DNA of 64,000 bases from Carallia brachiata (lineage: Eukaryota > Streptophyta > Magnoliopsida > Malpighiales > Rhizophoraceae), in contig JADCRB010000046.1 of the NCBI GenBank assembly GCA_021464245.1, positions 2,801,214 to 2,865,213 on the forward strand. Direction: 5' to 3'. Each line of letters starts with the position of its first letter. The first letter of the stretch is position 1. Shown one piece after another: positions 31,341-43,015 of this stretch. The notes below the pieces were generated by a model. The model ran no database searches and was not told the DNA's origin. It worked only from the letters and a program-made list of their open reading frames with translations. Made by a program: the position numbers and the translations under genes.

Positions 31341-34300
31341 TTAGTCATGGTCTGCATCTTCTATCTCTTCATCCTCTGGCACCCCACGAAGATACAAGAC
31401 ATTGTTGCATCTGCAGGTGATAAACGCAAAGTTATTGTTACTCTTCCCAGGAAACAAATAAAAGCTTCATTACATGGTCATACAAAAAGTTGTCCATACC
31501 GTGTCTATACGACAACAATCAGTATATTTTGTCCAACCGCGATCAGAAAATATGAACCGGAAAAAAATAGTGATATCGTTTTGTTCCACATTTTATCATT
31601 ACGGTTACATAAAATACACTGGTTGTTGCAATATGGACACTGTATAGACAATTTTTTGTATGGCCATAAACATTTGTTGAAACAAATATATGTAAGGCAA
31701 TATATTTACCGCTTATTAACCACACGTTGAAGCAAATATTTGATTATTTGGGCCCAAGATAATCTAAGTTAAGCAAAGAGAAGATTCCAGAATGTCCTAA
31801 TCCAACAATAATGGTGAAGGCGATTGCTGACTCCTACAGATGCTTTGAAAAAAAATTATCTGATCACCAATTTAGTCTTTCCTGTTTGCAAGTTCTTTTA
31901 CAATCGAAGTACTCTATCAAAGAAGCCTTCCTAACAAACATGAAACGTTCAAAGGAGCTTTACATTTCAGGCATCCTTTTAGTGGCAACAACTGTTGCCT
32001 TTTACTCGACCAAATAATAAAAGGATCTAAAAGTAATTGCACAATGCAATACAATTTCTTAGCACTAGAACCCCATTCTTATCTCCAAACTTACAATAAA
32101 GCAAATGCCTAAAAATAGAAAATGTAAAGTCAACATCCCAGCCGCACACATGTCTAATGTACACAGACGTTTAACTTTAATAACCAAGTTTTCTAGACCT
32201 CAGCAATCAGCTGTACGGCAGAACTTTTATCCTTAAGGCCACTCAGTTATGTTCAATAGTAGTAAGTAGGCACATGTACATAAAAAGTTATTTCTACTCT
32301 ACAATTCTATCTGCAGAGGATAATGACAACGTATAGCCGTAACTTGACACGTTGAAACTGAATCAGGGAAGAAACATCAAGATTTACCATATGGTCAAAA
32401 AATCTGGTTGCATAAACTAAAATCAGTCTTCGAGAAGTAGAGAAAATAATTATCTTATTGAGTTTCCAAATTGTTTAAGACCTAAAATTCCTGTTTTTCT
32501 AAACATCAAAAGAAGCTTCACAGTCAATGTCCCTTCTTATACATGATTATCATACAAAGACTACATGTTGTAGTAAGAAAAGAGACATGCTCATATTATT
32601 CAATATTGTTTAATTTACCTGATCAAAATCTCTCCCAAATTTCCACTGAATTGCCCATCAATATACTCTTCAGCATTGCCCAGCTGTAAATCAGGATCAA
32701 TTAATCAGAAAAAAAGTTAGCAAAGAAAGTCTACTAAAAAGGTCAAACTCAGAAACAGCAAGAGTGCAAGCTGCTCAGAACTTAGGAGCCTCAATTACAG
32801 CAATAACATAACTAGTAAGGATGCCATTCTATGCTCAAACACAATGGGCTATGAAAACAGTTATGCTAAATGAGCTGTGTGAGATGATATTACCAGTATA
32901 TTTACTAGACAATCTGTCAAAATAATAATTTAAAAGTGGAAACAATGTAAATTGTGGCAAACCTGCAGGTTCATGTATGAATCCACTGATGCAAGAAAAC
33001 CTACATGGTCAACCAAACAAAATAAGTAAGCAAACCTAGGTGCTAGATAAAAAGCATTAAGTTGAGCACAGAAAACTGTATCCTCACCTTTGTATTCCAT
33101 TCCCCACTTGAGTTTTACAATAACAGTCTTCCCAGTCAAGTTGTTCAGGAAAGGCTTAGGGTTAACAGGAACTGTCTGGAAAATTAGAAAGTCAACATTA
33201 ACAAAAAATATTATACTACACATAGACATGTAAGAGTGCACGCACACAATGGACCTCTAACAATGAGAAAGGACACTCACGCACATTCAATCAATAGAGT
33301 TAGTGGCCTATTATAACAGACACCTCTTGGTACAGCGAATCTATTACTTTTACATGGATCAATTTATTAGAATACTCCGTTCAGAAAATTCATAATTTTC
33401 CAATTGCCATCTGAGAATTCTTTCCACTACATCTGACTGGAACTGGTCTCCCTCATTACCAGAGTCCCTCTTTCTATAAAATAGACCATCTCAAGGCAGC
33501 CGACAGTCAATCTTAGCAATAATGATAAAGGAAGATATCATATGACACCGCTAGGGCCCGAAGACGCAGATTGGCTCACTAGGTCTTTGCCTAAATACTT
33601 GCAGACCAATCATGATTTCAAGTGAGACCCAATAATTAAATTGCAGAATGCGGGCACTGGCCCAAAAGCTGAAACAACAATGCAGCAACCACGACAATAG
33701 CAACGGAGGACAGGAGCGCTAGGAACAGGTTCACAGCAATTCCCTCCAGCTCCCCTCAACCTCCACTCTTTCTTCTCTCAACCAAGGAGTTAAAAGTCAA
33801 TGGAGTCTAAGATAAATCACAGAAATCAAGAACAGAGATTCAACTGTTATCAAAATCAACACCCTCAATCCACATTTTGGTACCTAATCTCTAAATTTCT
33901 CCTTGACTTCTTGTTCCTCATACAGTATTTCTTTCAAAAACTCAAAATTTTAGTAGAAAATTCACGTATCCAATTTCCTCCACAATATATGACAAATATG
34001 ATTGTGAAGTTTTCTTCCCTTTATTAAAATCTGCTGAAATCTTGCAAATTTCTTTTATTGTTGGTTGAGATTAAGGTTTGATGTAACCCTGTATCTTTCT
34101 TTCTTCGCTTCGTTTCCCCACTCTCGTTTTTCAAAAAAAAAAAAAAAAAATCTAACGCGGCCATGGGAACCACAATTCCAGCCCTTGCAAAGCCGTTTGG
34201 TTGTGGCGGATGCGCCGCCATGCCGGTGATTGCCAAACGCATAGCAATTGCGGCAAAAAATAGCAGGCGCAATCTCCCTTGCGTGCCGCTAGCTTTCAAC

Positions 34301-34443
34301 TGAATAACAGAGAAGGATAGCGACCGAAAACCCCGCATGTAGAGATCCAAGTCTCAGGGAAGTAGAGAGAACACTTAGCAAGAAAGACAAGAAAATTGAA
34401 AAAAATATAAAGGAAAAGCAGCGGGAAAAGCACTCACAGCCAT
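31341..34443 (-). CDS. RUXF: Small nuclear ribonucleoprotein F (Sm protein F)
   Basis: SmF is one of seven Sm proteins forming the ring on U1, U2, U4 and U5 snRNAs in the spliceosome. Five exons (34438-34443, 33088-33175, 32963-33000, 32619-32683, 31341-31410) join in frame to 88 aa, the usual SmF length. Exon 1 codes only Met-Ala. The protein shows [20 protein letters not shown] and [19 protein letters not shown] (Sm1), then [16 protein letters not shown] (Sm2) with the Arg-Cys-Asn RNA-binding loop, and an acidic tail [11 protein letters not shown]. Intron 4 contains a foldback element. A telo-box lies upstream. Gene order next to CPR matches Arabidopsis as I recall it (ATR2 and RUXF adjacent). 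Confidence 0.95.
31474..31670. mobile_element. Foldback MITE-like hairpin in SmF intron 4
   Basis: The left arm (about 31474-31572), starting ATGGTCATACAAAAAGTTGT, pairs with the right arm, which read on the minus strand from 31667 starts ATGGCCATACAAAAAATTGT. Arms are about 95 nt, roughly 80 percent matched by eye, with almost no loop around a GATATC centre. Weaker symmetry continues outward for some tens of bases. It would be transcribed with the SmF pre-mRNA. Confidence 0.78.
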
Positions 34444-34515
34444 GGAAAGCGAGAGACAAACGAGGGCACAAAAATGGCGATTTGGCGAAATCGATTTCTC
34501 TGTTCTTGCAGAGGT

Positions 34516-34532
34516 TTGTAGGGTTTAGGGTT
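34516..34532 (-). promoter_or_regulatory. Telo-box (AAACCCTAAACCCTA) upstream of SmF
   Basis: On the minus strand the sequence AAACCCTAAACCCTAC lies about 75-90 bp upstream of the SmF ATG. Telo-boxes of this form are well known in promoters of plant translation, replication and RNA-processing genes, and bind TRB-type Myb proteins. The position fits the core promoter or 5' leader. Confidence 0.7.
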
Positions 34533-36094
34533 TCTTTGGCGGCCTGTAATTTGACGAACGTCTTTTGGCGAAGGCGGCCTTAGGCTAAGTAAAACTGTTC
34601 CAATTGTAATTTTCGAAAAATTGAAAAAAAATATATAAATATAATTTTAAACCGGCCCAGCTCACCAACAGTCTTGGCCACGCTGGGGAACAACGAGTGG
34701 GCCTTAATTAAAAACTAATTAAAGAAAAGGGCTCCACGGAGAAGATTGGGCTTGCCCAATTAGTTGGTAGGCCCAATTAGTTGGCAGCCATATCAAATCC
34801 ACTCACCCGCTGGCTCCTCATCGCTGTGCTGCACTTTCTTTGAACTTAAAAAAAAAAAATTTCTCTAGACCAAAAAAAAGAAAAAAAAATTCTGAAGATT
34901 GGATATAGTTCAAATGATTAAGAGCAGTAGCTGTTAATTTTAAAATTTGAGATTCAAATTTTAAATTTTATCCGTATAATTTTTTCTCTTTTATTACTAA
35001 TTTATCAGTTCCAAAAAGACCAAAAAAAAAAATATTCTTTAGAGGAGCAGCGCCAAAAAGACTCGAAAAAAAAATCTTTAGGGCAACACTCAACGGTTAG
35101 AATTTAGATTTTTATTTTAAAAGTATTGAGTTGAAATCTTAAAAAGAAAGAGATGAGACTTATAAAAATGAAAAGTTATGCCTTATTGTGTACTTCATGA
35201 TATAATAAACAAAAAAAAAAAATTATACTGATTCAATGACCGGTGTTGCATACCTTACTCCAAATCAATTTTAGAATTAACTCAATAATTCAATTTAAAG
35301 CAAATTAATTATAATTTAATATGATTTTTGAATATTAGAACGTGACACTAAAACAAATTAACCCAGTAACGCAGAATCATCTCTGTCACTCTTCAAATCG
35401 TGTCTCAATTGGTACATGTTTGTCTAGGTCTGAGATTCGAGGACTGGTAGCAACATTGAATCAACCAAAAAGTAGCAAGGTGATTAAAAAATCTTCCGAT
35501 GAAAAGAAATAAGATTACAAAATTGCCGCACGATCATGTTGGACAGGAGCTGTACGGTGGTGGCCAGCTAAAAGTGATTGTACCGACCTCTCGGTCAAAG
35601 ACGCTAAGCGAAGCGTTCGCCGACTGCAACGCTGTCGTCTCCATGGCTGTCCTCTCCTGGCTTTTGCGTTTCAATTTACAAAGAATTTTATTTCTTTATT
35701 GTGTTTCTTGTTGTCATTTTTATTAAGAAAATATAAAAAAAAGGACATAGTTTAAATACAAATTCATTCTAATTACTCATGATTGTTGATAATTATGTAT
35801 AAAAAGAGATCAAAATAACAATTAATAATTATAGTTATATATTTTTAAATTTATAATTATAATGATTCGTTTCTCTATAATTTATTTTTTACTTTATTAT
35901 GAGTATACGTGCAAGTCTTCTTGCTTCTTCTTCACGCATTATATCACAATCCCCAAAAAATATTGTTTACTGGTTTACATATTTTTTTAATTATAAAAAT
36001 ACAAGAAATTGAACATAAGTTCAAAAATATCTGAATTCACACTCTGTTTTGCAAATGGAAGCAAACATTCGCTCCCTCTCCCATATCGGGATAT
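34533..36094. other. Intergenic region, no gene recognised
   Basis: Includes upstream DNA of SmF. At about 34900-34975 there is a stretch resembling a decayed tRNA-derived SINE: an A-box-like TAGTTCAAATGATTAAGAGC, then about 30 bases on a B-box-like GAGATTCAAATTTT. This is weak. An open frame at 35499-35726 has normal composition, but I cannot recognise it. Confidence 0.35.
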
Positions 36095-36583
36095 CAATAT
36101 TTTTAATTTTAAATTTTTAAATTTTTTATATTTAATTTTTAAATTTTTTTGATATTTCATTTGAGTATTAAATTTTTTAATTTTCTACCAAATCAGTCTC
36201 TCTATTTACTAAAAGTGATCAATTTATTAAAAAATAATTTTAATTTTACAAAAAAATTATTTAAACAAATATTAAATATATGAATTGAATGTCTTTCCTA
36301 TAAAAAATGTGCATGTTATCTATTTAATTTATATATTTATTGATTAAAAAAATATTTAATATGTATATTTTATTAATAAAAAAATATTTAATTTATGTAT
36401 TTAATTTTTTTAAATAATTTTTATTAAATTAAACTTATTTATTAATCAATTGATCACTTTTTGTAATTTAAAAGACTGATATAATATGAAATTAAAAAAT
36501 TTAGAATTCAAATAAAATGTTAAAAAAATTTAAAATTTAAACATAAAAAAATTAAAAATTAAAAATTAAAAACATTAATATTC
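36095..36583. mobile_element. AT-rich foldback element with arms of about 180 bp
   Basis: The left arm (about 36095-36255) and the right arm (about 36420-36583, read on the minus strand) share the same order of motifs. These include ATTTTTAATTTT, TTTCATTTGAGTATTAAATT (right-arm version TTTTATTTGAATTCTAAATT), a TCAGTCT block, and AAAAGTGATCAATT (exact in both). Long inverted arms and no coding capacity suggest a MITE, perhaps Mutator-like. A target duplication is not clear. Confidence 0.65.
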
Positions 36584-37730
36584 TGTTCCTTATCTCCCTC
36601 TTCGTATAGAGTACCTAGACTGGAGCGTTATTTCTTCCATGGATGACGAAGTGCATTATTTGCTTTGAGAGTGGTGCAAGGAAATTTTGAACCAAGTTAA
36701 TATTTGTTTCAGGCACCTTCCTGACCGTTCCCGACATTTGTGCTCTCACTCACATAATTTCATTCATCCAAGACATTTTCCTATATATTAACATCATCAC
36801 ATTGGCTTTTAATTGACTAGCTACAGTTTTGAATTTTTGTCCAAATCTTTCTTATGTCAGAATATCATCTATAAACTTATTCGAAGCAGTTAGCTCCCAA
36901 TAAGATTTTTCTGAACTCTTTACATTGAGTCAAAACTTATTGGTTTTTCTAACACAAGAAATAATTAATATTAAATTGTTAGGTGTTAGCAAAAATAAAA
37001 GGTCTTAAATGTACAATATCACAAATATAAGGTTTCAAATTTTGACAAATTGTAGGTATTTAAAAATGTTACTTCTCCGAATCACAAAAGTCAAAGTAAC
37101 TATTACATCTAAATTGAAATGGTTAAACTTATTAATTTTATATATCTTGAATAGAAAAAATAAATATGAAAAATAAAACTCATTGGCCTTCCTTTCTCTA
37201 CTTACATGTTAATTAAGAGATTTGTAAAAATTCATTTTCCTATGATTACGTGTTAAAAAATGTTTTCCCATGATTACACATCATCATGAATCAAATTTTA
37301 ACCAACAACATTGAAAAAACACACCAAGTCTTTTTCGGAAAGATTGAAAAAAGAAAAATTATTACCTTTCAATGGCACAAATTAACTAGACCAAACTAAC
37401 ACTCAAACAAAACTACATCAAAGTGATCAAACCACACTCACAGTCAATCAAACGCTCCACTACTCCAGCCTTCCTTTTCTGTCAGAACCGTACACTCCTC
37501 CGCTTCAACCCCTTAGCAAAGACCGAACAGTTCTCAATATCTCACTTCAAATACTCAGACACATGTCCACATGCCTCCACTTTCTTCTACTTCTTCTTCC
37601 ACTTCTTTCTCTCTCTAATATAAATTCCCACTAAGGACCAACCCCACTATATGTTACTTTTTCCAATATCAATAACAACAACAAAACCAAACACTCCTTA
37701 AGTTTATTAACTTAGAACTAGAGATAACTA
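36584..37730. other. Intergenic region, no gene recognised
   Basis: AT-rich with a few short frames of no recognised identity. It includes the left 10-bp target duplication of the Mutator-like element (37721-37730). Confidence 0.45.
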
Positions 37731-38889
37731 CATTTTAAGTCTTAAACCTTTGTGAATTTTTTTAATTGAGTCCTATACCTTTTTTTCTTTTTAAATGAGT
37801 CCTAAACCTTTAACTTTTATTTCATCTCAATCCTTTTTCTGACAAAAATTGGTCAACTGTTATGTATTACTGTTAACTTAACAAATATGCCATCAAAACT
37901 GAGGTATACATCCGAAAAATTATAGATATACGTATAAGAAAGTATGTAAAATATGCATGAACGTATTTCAGTATAAACCCTTTTAACAAAAGAAAATTCT
38001 GTCAAAAATTTTTTCCTTTCATTCCCTTGTTTTCTTGGGTTTGGCATTATATTGTGGGGGTTTTCTTCTTGAAAGAAAGGAGAGAGGTCATATTCTTGAG
38101 GAACAAAACTCAGATTGTTAGGGACATTGTCCCGAAATTTAACAAAGTCCCTTCACATAAACCACCAGCAACAACTGAGATTTTACCCAAAACCATTACC
38201 ATTCCCTACCATAAATCCAATCAAATTCCCTTCAAAACCACAAAATGAAATTAGAAAAGGAGACATGCAACCCCCAAATCGAATGTTTTCCCAAAACCTT
38301 CATCAAAGCCACAATCGAAATTTATTTTCTTGTAAGGTTGCCTTTTTTCGGTTGATTGAGACAATGAAAGAGAGTGGAAGAAAGGAAGATCGAAGGAGGG
38401 AGGGGATGATTCGCTGGGAGATTAGGATGTCAGGGAAGGCTTCGTTCGGCGTCCAATGTCGGAGAAAAGAGAGGACGAGAGGGAAGGAATTGAGGACTAA
38501 GAGAAGGAGAGATTGAGATGGCAAAAGAGAGGAGTGCATGGAGGCAGACTTTCGGCGTTCGACGGGGAAAAAACCAACGAAGAAGATGAATAGGAAGGGA
38601 TTAGGGTGTTTTTCCAATTTTGAGGAGGGCAAATAAGAGGAGAAAGGAGGGGAAAAATAAATGTATACATCATGTCCGTATTTTTTTAATTTTTGTGCTG
38701 TATTTGTGGGTTTTACTCATGTATTCAGTAGGTCAACAGAAATACATAATGGCTTCACTAACTCCTTTCACAAAAAGGACTTAGATGAAACAGAAACTAA
38801 AGATTTAGGACTCATTTAAAAAGATAAAAAGGTATAGGACTCAATTAAAAAAATTAATAAAGATATAGGACTTAAAATTTCGTTATCCC
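37731..38889. mobile_element. Non-autonomous Mutator-like element with long terminal inverted repeats
   Basis: The two ends are inverted repeats of about 120-150 bp. The left starts GAGATAACTACATTTTAAGT at 37731. The right, read on the minus strand from 38889, starts GGGATAACGAAATTTTAAGT. Shared inner blocks include AATTGAGTCCTATACC and AAATGAGTCCTAAA. The 10-bp sequence CTTAGAACTA flanks both sides (37721-37730 and 38890-38899). Mutator-like elements usually make 9-11 bp duplications. The interior, about 38040-38650, is less AT-rich and partly polypurine, with open frames but no transposase. It may be captured DNA (Pack-MULE style). Confidence 0.82.
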
Positions 38890-38964
38890 CTTAGAACTAG
38901 TTGTTTTTCCTTCAAAAGACAAGCCTAACTCTTCTTACACACAGAATTCCCCCTACCAAAATAT

Positions 38965-38997
38965 AGAGAGAGAGAGAGAGAGAGGGGGGGGGGGAGA
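38965..38997. repeat. (GA)n plus G-run microsatellite upstream of IAA33
   Basis: A GA run followed by about ten G residues, 40-70 bp upstream of the IAA33-like start. It probably lies in its promoter or 5' UTR. Confidence 0.85.
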
Positions 38998-39035
38998 GAT
39001 CAAAGAAGAAGAAAGAATGAACAGGAACATTACTT

Positions 39036-39933
39036 ATGATCCACAACAAAAAACAAGAATACACCTTGAAAAGGAGATGCCAAGAAATAAGAAGGTTTCC
39101 GAACATGGCCACCGCAACAAGGCCACCTCCTCCTCCTCCTCCTCATCATCATCAGCCGTCGCTCATGGCCACCTTCCCTTGTCTTGATGACGACGAAGAC
39201 GATCTTCTCTCCAACGTGATCCCGCCGGTGACTGTTGTTCTGGAGGGCCGCTCGATCTGCCAGCGCATCAGCCTCCACAAGCATGCAAGCTACTGCAGCC
39301 TCGCTAAGGAGCTCCGGCAAATGTTCGCCGATATTGGCAGCGACGATGCAGCACTGAGCTCGTCGTCACCAGATACTGATGATCTTGATATTACCAACGC
39401 CATTCCCGGCTACCTCGTTGCCTATGAAGACATGGAAAACGATCTCCTTCTTGCCGGTGACCTTAACTGGAAGTACGTCGTCGTTTTACATATATGTGTA
39501 TAATAATAATAATAATACATATGGTTCAGTATCACGCATATGGTTCTCATAATTACCCTTCGTAGATGTGAAATTTATTTAGTTTTTCTTCATTAACATG
39601 TTTAAAATTATGACAAAAAAGAGATTTTTTTTTGCATAATAATCGAGGGAATGAGGTTGGTGAAAATCAAACTCAACTTTTAATTAAAAGTTTCAATTGC
39701 AGACTATCTAGTTTAGACGGGTCCTAAAAAAATTATTTGTACACCATGAATTGCTTTGATAAAAAACTATTGCTTACAACTATCAAAAAAAAAAGCTTAG
39801 TTTGTCAAAGGCTTTTGCGTCAATTGGTTAACATTTTTGTTGGTATTTTTACAGGGACTTTGTACGGGTGGCCAAGAGGATTAGAATACTCCCAGCGAAG
39901 ATGAACTCGAGAAAAGGAAGAGGAGGGGCATAG
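39036..39933 (+). CDS. IAA33: Non-canonical Aux/IAA protein, IAA33-like
   Basis: Two exons, 39036-39472 and 39855-39933, join in frame to 171 aa. The C-terminal PB1 (domain III/IV) is nearly the same as Arabidopsis IAA33: VTVVLEGRSICQRISLHKH, then AIPGYLVAYEDMENDLLLAG with the acidic OPCA patch, then DFVRVAKRIRIL. It lacks the LxLxL repressor motif (domain I) and the GWPPV degron (domain II). It should therefore not be degraded through TIR1/AFB receptors in response to auxin. IAA33 is known as a stable competitor in auxin signalling at the root tip. The N-terminus has Pro and His runs from CCT and CAT repeats. The start could be the first ATG used here or the in-frame one at 39105. Confidence 0.92.
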
Positions 39934-42900
39934 ATGTTTGGATGTTTGTGGAAGATGAGCAAGTCAAAGGAAGTTTAACATAAAGCCGGTTTTTTCTTGC
40001 AATGGAAAATGTCCCTAATTAGTACTAAACTTAGCCCTTGGAAGTGGAAGGATATATGCAAAATTTCCCATTTTAAAGTTCCCTTTTTTTCCCCTAATAT
40101 TGTTTGAACAAGACCCTTACTTTGCTAAGTTTCACCAATTAATATTGTTTTTATAGCTTACTCGCAGTTATGTCACCTTTCTATCCGTTTAATAGTTCGC
40201 GGAAATTTTCTTTCCATTTGATCATGTCAGTTTTGGGAATAAAAGGAACCAAAGGACCAACCGAAAACAATTAATTGAACAATGTATAAAATTTTGTTGT
40301 GTGATAAAAATCTGACCTAAAAGTTTTTTTTTTTTTTGTTGACAATAATATACTTGCAATCGTTTAACATGAAAAATCTATACAAAAGAATTGACTGAGA
40401 GTATAAAAAAGTTGTTTATTCAATTCATAAAACGAAGGCTAATTGTGGGCTGAACAGCCGCCCAATCTAACCTAAAAGTTAAATATTGGGACTTGTGTAT
40501 TGAAAATCATTTTGCTTGGAAACAGTCTTGTCATGTAAAAATGTTAAAAATGTGCTTGTGCGCCATATGGTCCATTCCTTGTCGGATAATAAATACAAAT
40601 TTTTTCTTTCAATCTTGAAGTTAATGTCTCGTATTTCGAGTACAAAAATTTCAATCGATTTAAACGCTCTGTTAAAATTTTTAATAATGTGTTGGAAGTA
40701 ATCACACTCATTAATTTAACAGTTAAAACTTAATCAAATTTAACTTGTTACTTAATTTGATGCATAAAACTTATTATTCAAGTCTATTGTAATAATATTT
40801 TACTCCTTTATTTTGTATGTTTCCCTTTTTCAGTAACCCAGTGTACGAAAACTGTCGATATCTTATTTTTGCAGAGATAACCTTTTATATTTTTTGTTTA
40901 TTAAAAGGTCTATTAATCTATAAATTACACAACGATTATAATTTCTTTTATATAAATTTCACACTCTCCTCTTTTAAAATTAAAGTTCAAAAATTCTAAA
41001 ATATAAATCTAAATTCTAATTACAAGAATATTTCGTTTTTATACGAGTAGATTTATACTCGTCCATATTTATTCGCTCAAGGTTCAAAAGGTTCTTAAAA
41101 TTAGACAGACCCCAGCAACATTAATATATTACATCAATTGTACTCATACAGTATGAGAACCTCAACAATTTTGTTTAGTAGGAGGCCCATTAAGCACCAT
41201 TGCCATTTTGCGCCAATAATCTAAAGCAGAGCTGCAAGCATATGATTCCGTAGGCCGCGATAATTTCGACCTATCTATTAGTTAATTTTTTGCCTTAATT
41301 GTGTGCACGCTCACAATAATTTACATTAGAGTGGGGTGTCTCTTTTGACGGCTATTTGTTTTTCTTTTCAAATATTACCGTATATAAAAATTAAGAAGAA
41401 TTGCTGCGTCTATTTACATGATCGATAAAAGCAATCAACTTCAAATTTTGTGGTCCTGCTTATGCTCACTTCTTAGCCAATGACCTTACAAAGCAATAAG
41501 AACACGGGAACTGTCCTTTACATTTCGCTTTGAATCTTAACTATCGACCTGTAGCCAATTTACATTGTTTTACATTTGAGAAAAGAGTCGTAAAAAAAAA
41601 AGTTGTGTAACTTTTGAGAGGGATATTATAACCACATATAATTAGTTATAAATTTTATAATTAAAATGAAGTTCAAATATAAAAAGTTGAAATTCATGAA
41701 GACTGTAACTGTAAGAGATCTTGCAACAGCTCAAGATGCTGTGGACTAAGTCTGTTATTGATATACCGTCAGAGTTTTAAATTTTTAGTAAAATAGTTTA
41801 TTGATATTGTATTAGAGTTTTGAAATCGAAGGGTTTTGTGTTCAAATCATGATATCTTGGAAAGTTTGGATTTATCTTTGATTCATATTTTCAACTCAAT
41901 GAACTTACGCGTGAGGAAGTGTACCGTATCTTGTTATTTATTCAACTGAAGAACAGCCTTTTGGTGGAAAAACTTGTTTCTTGGCGTCCATACTCATTGG
42001 ACTCGTTAAACCTGATGTTAGGTACACATGTTATACATAGTTCAATATCGTAAGGGCAACTATGAGGGAGAACGTCGAACCAAAACATTGGTTAGTAATT
42101 TGAAGTGATAAATGGTCCAAGGCCTTTGGTGTTCAGAAGGGCAAAAGAGAGAAGGGACCAAACAACAGTTGTTGGTGCCGACTGCATGGTATGACGATAG
42201 GTGATTTTTCAGTTGGCACTGCCTTTTCGCCGTAGACGATCAAAAAGTCCACTTCGCACAGTATCAAACATAATGACCAGTAGTACTTTTTTTTTTTTAA
42301 TTATATAATAATAAATTAAAACTAAAAGACATTTATTTTACGGAGATAGGCGATTGACACTCAAATAATGTCCAAACTTATATTTTATGTAATAAAAAAT
42401 ATATTTTATGTAATAATATTAATAAAAAATGATAAAAAAATTATTTTTATTTTTTTAATTATATTTTTTAATTATGATTATATAAAATATATATCATATT
42501 TTACAAATTAAATGATGCTTAGATACTGTATAATCACTTGAGTCTGTAAGACCACTTAATAGAACTCTTTATTTTAATTCAAAGTAATGACGTTCGAAAA
42601 TTTTATAAAAATTTATTATTTATTTATGACTTTTAGGTCTTACGGGTACAACGGAGGATCTCAAACCTAGCGAGTCATAGTAATGCTGTCGACAGCTATC
42701 CACACGCGCGATGCTCGTCAATAGCTAGGAGTCTAGGAGAACTTTAGAGGATCTTCGAAATTATAATTCCTTTGTCTTTTGATCAAACTCCCATTTTCTA
42801 CATATATAGCAATCGAGGTTGAGTAGTAATGGCGTTAGAAATATGGCGCAAATGTTTAATGTGAGCAAAGAACGACAATGAATGAGGAAAATCGAGGTTC

Positions 42901-43015
42901 AGTAGTAATGGTGTTATAATGCAACTTGTGTTAAAATAATGCGAAAAATCGAAGAAGAGTATTAAGATTTCAGCTTCTGCAGCGCCTGAATCACGATGAA
43001 GATCATCACTAAACA
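39934..43015. other. Intergenic region, no gene recognised
   Basis: Convergent intergenic DNA between IAA33 and the HAD phosphatase. It is AT-rich, with T runs near 40325-40338 and 42288-42299 and AT-rich foldback-like sequence near 42350-42530. No gene or element with clear borders. Confidence 0.5.

Noticed and set aside
34024..34471. Minus-strand frames of 108 and 60 codons near SmF exon 1
   Set aside because: They lie mostly in SmF intron 1 and its leader. Only the Met-Ala codons at 34438-34443 fit the Sm protein by phase.
35499..35726. 75-codon plus-strand frame (KLPHDHVGQELYGGGQLKV)
   Set aside because: It has coding-like composition at first, but no family is recognised, no splice partners are seen, and the end runs into AT-rich noise.
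42350..42530. Possible MITE in AT-rich DNA
   Set aside because: Some symmetry is visible, but it is nearly all A and T and no terminal repeat or target duplication could be fixed.
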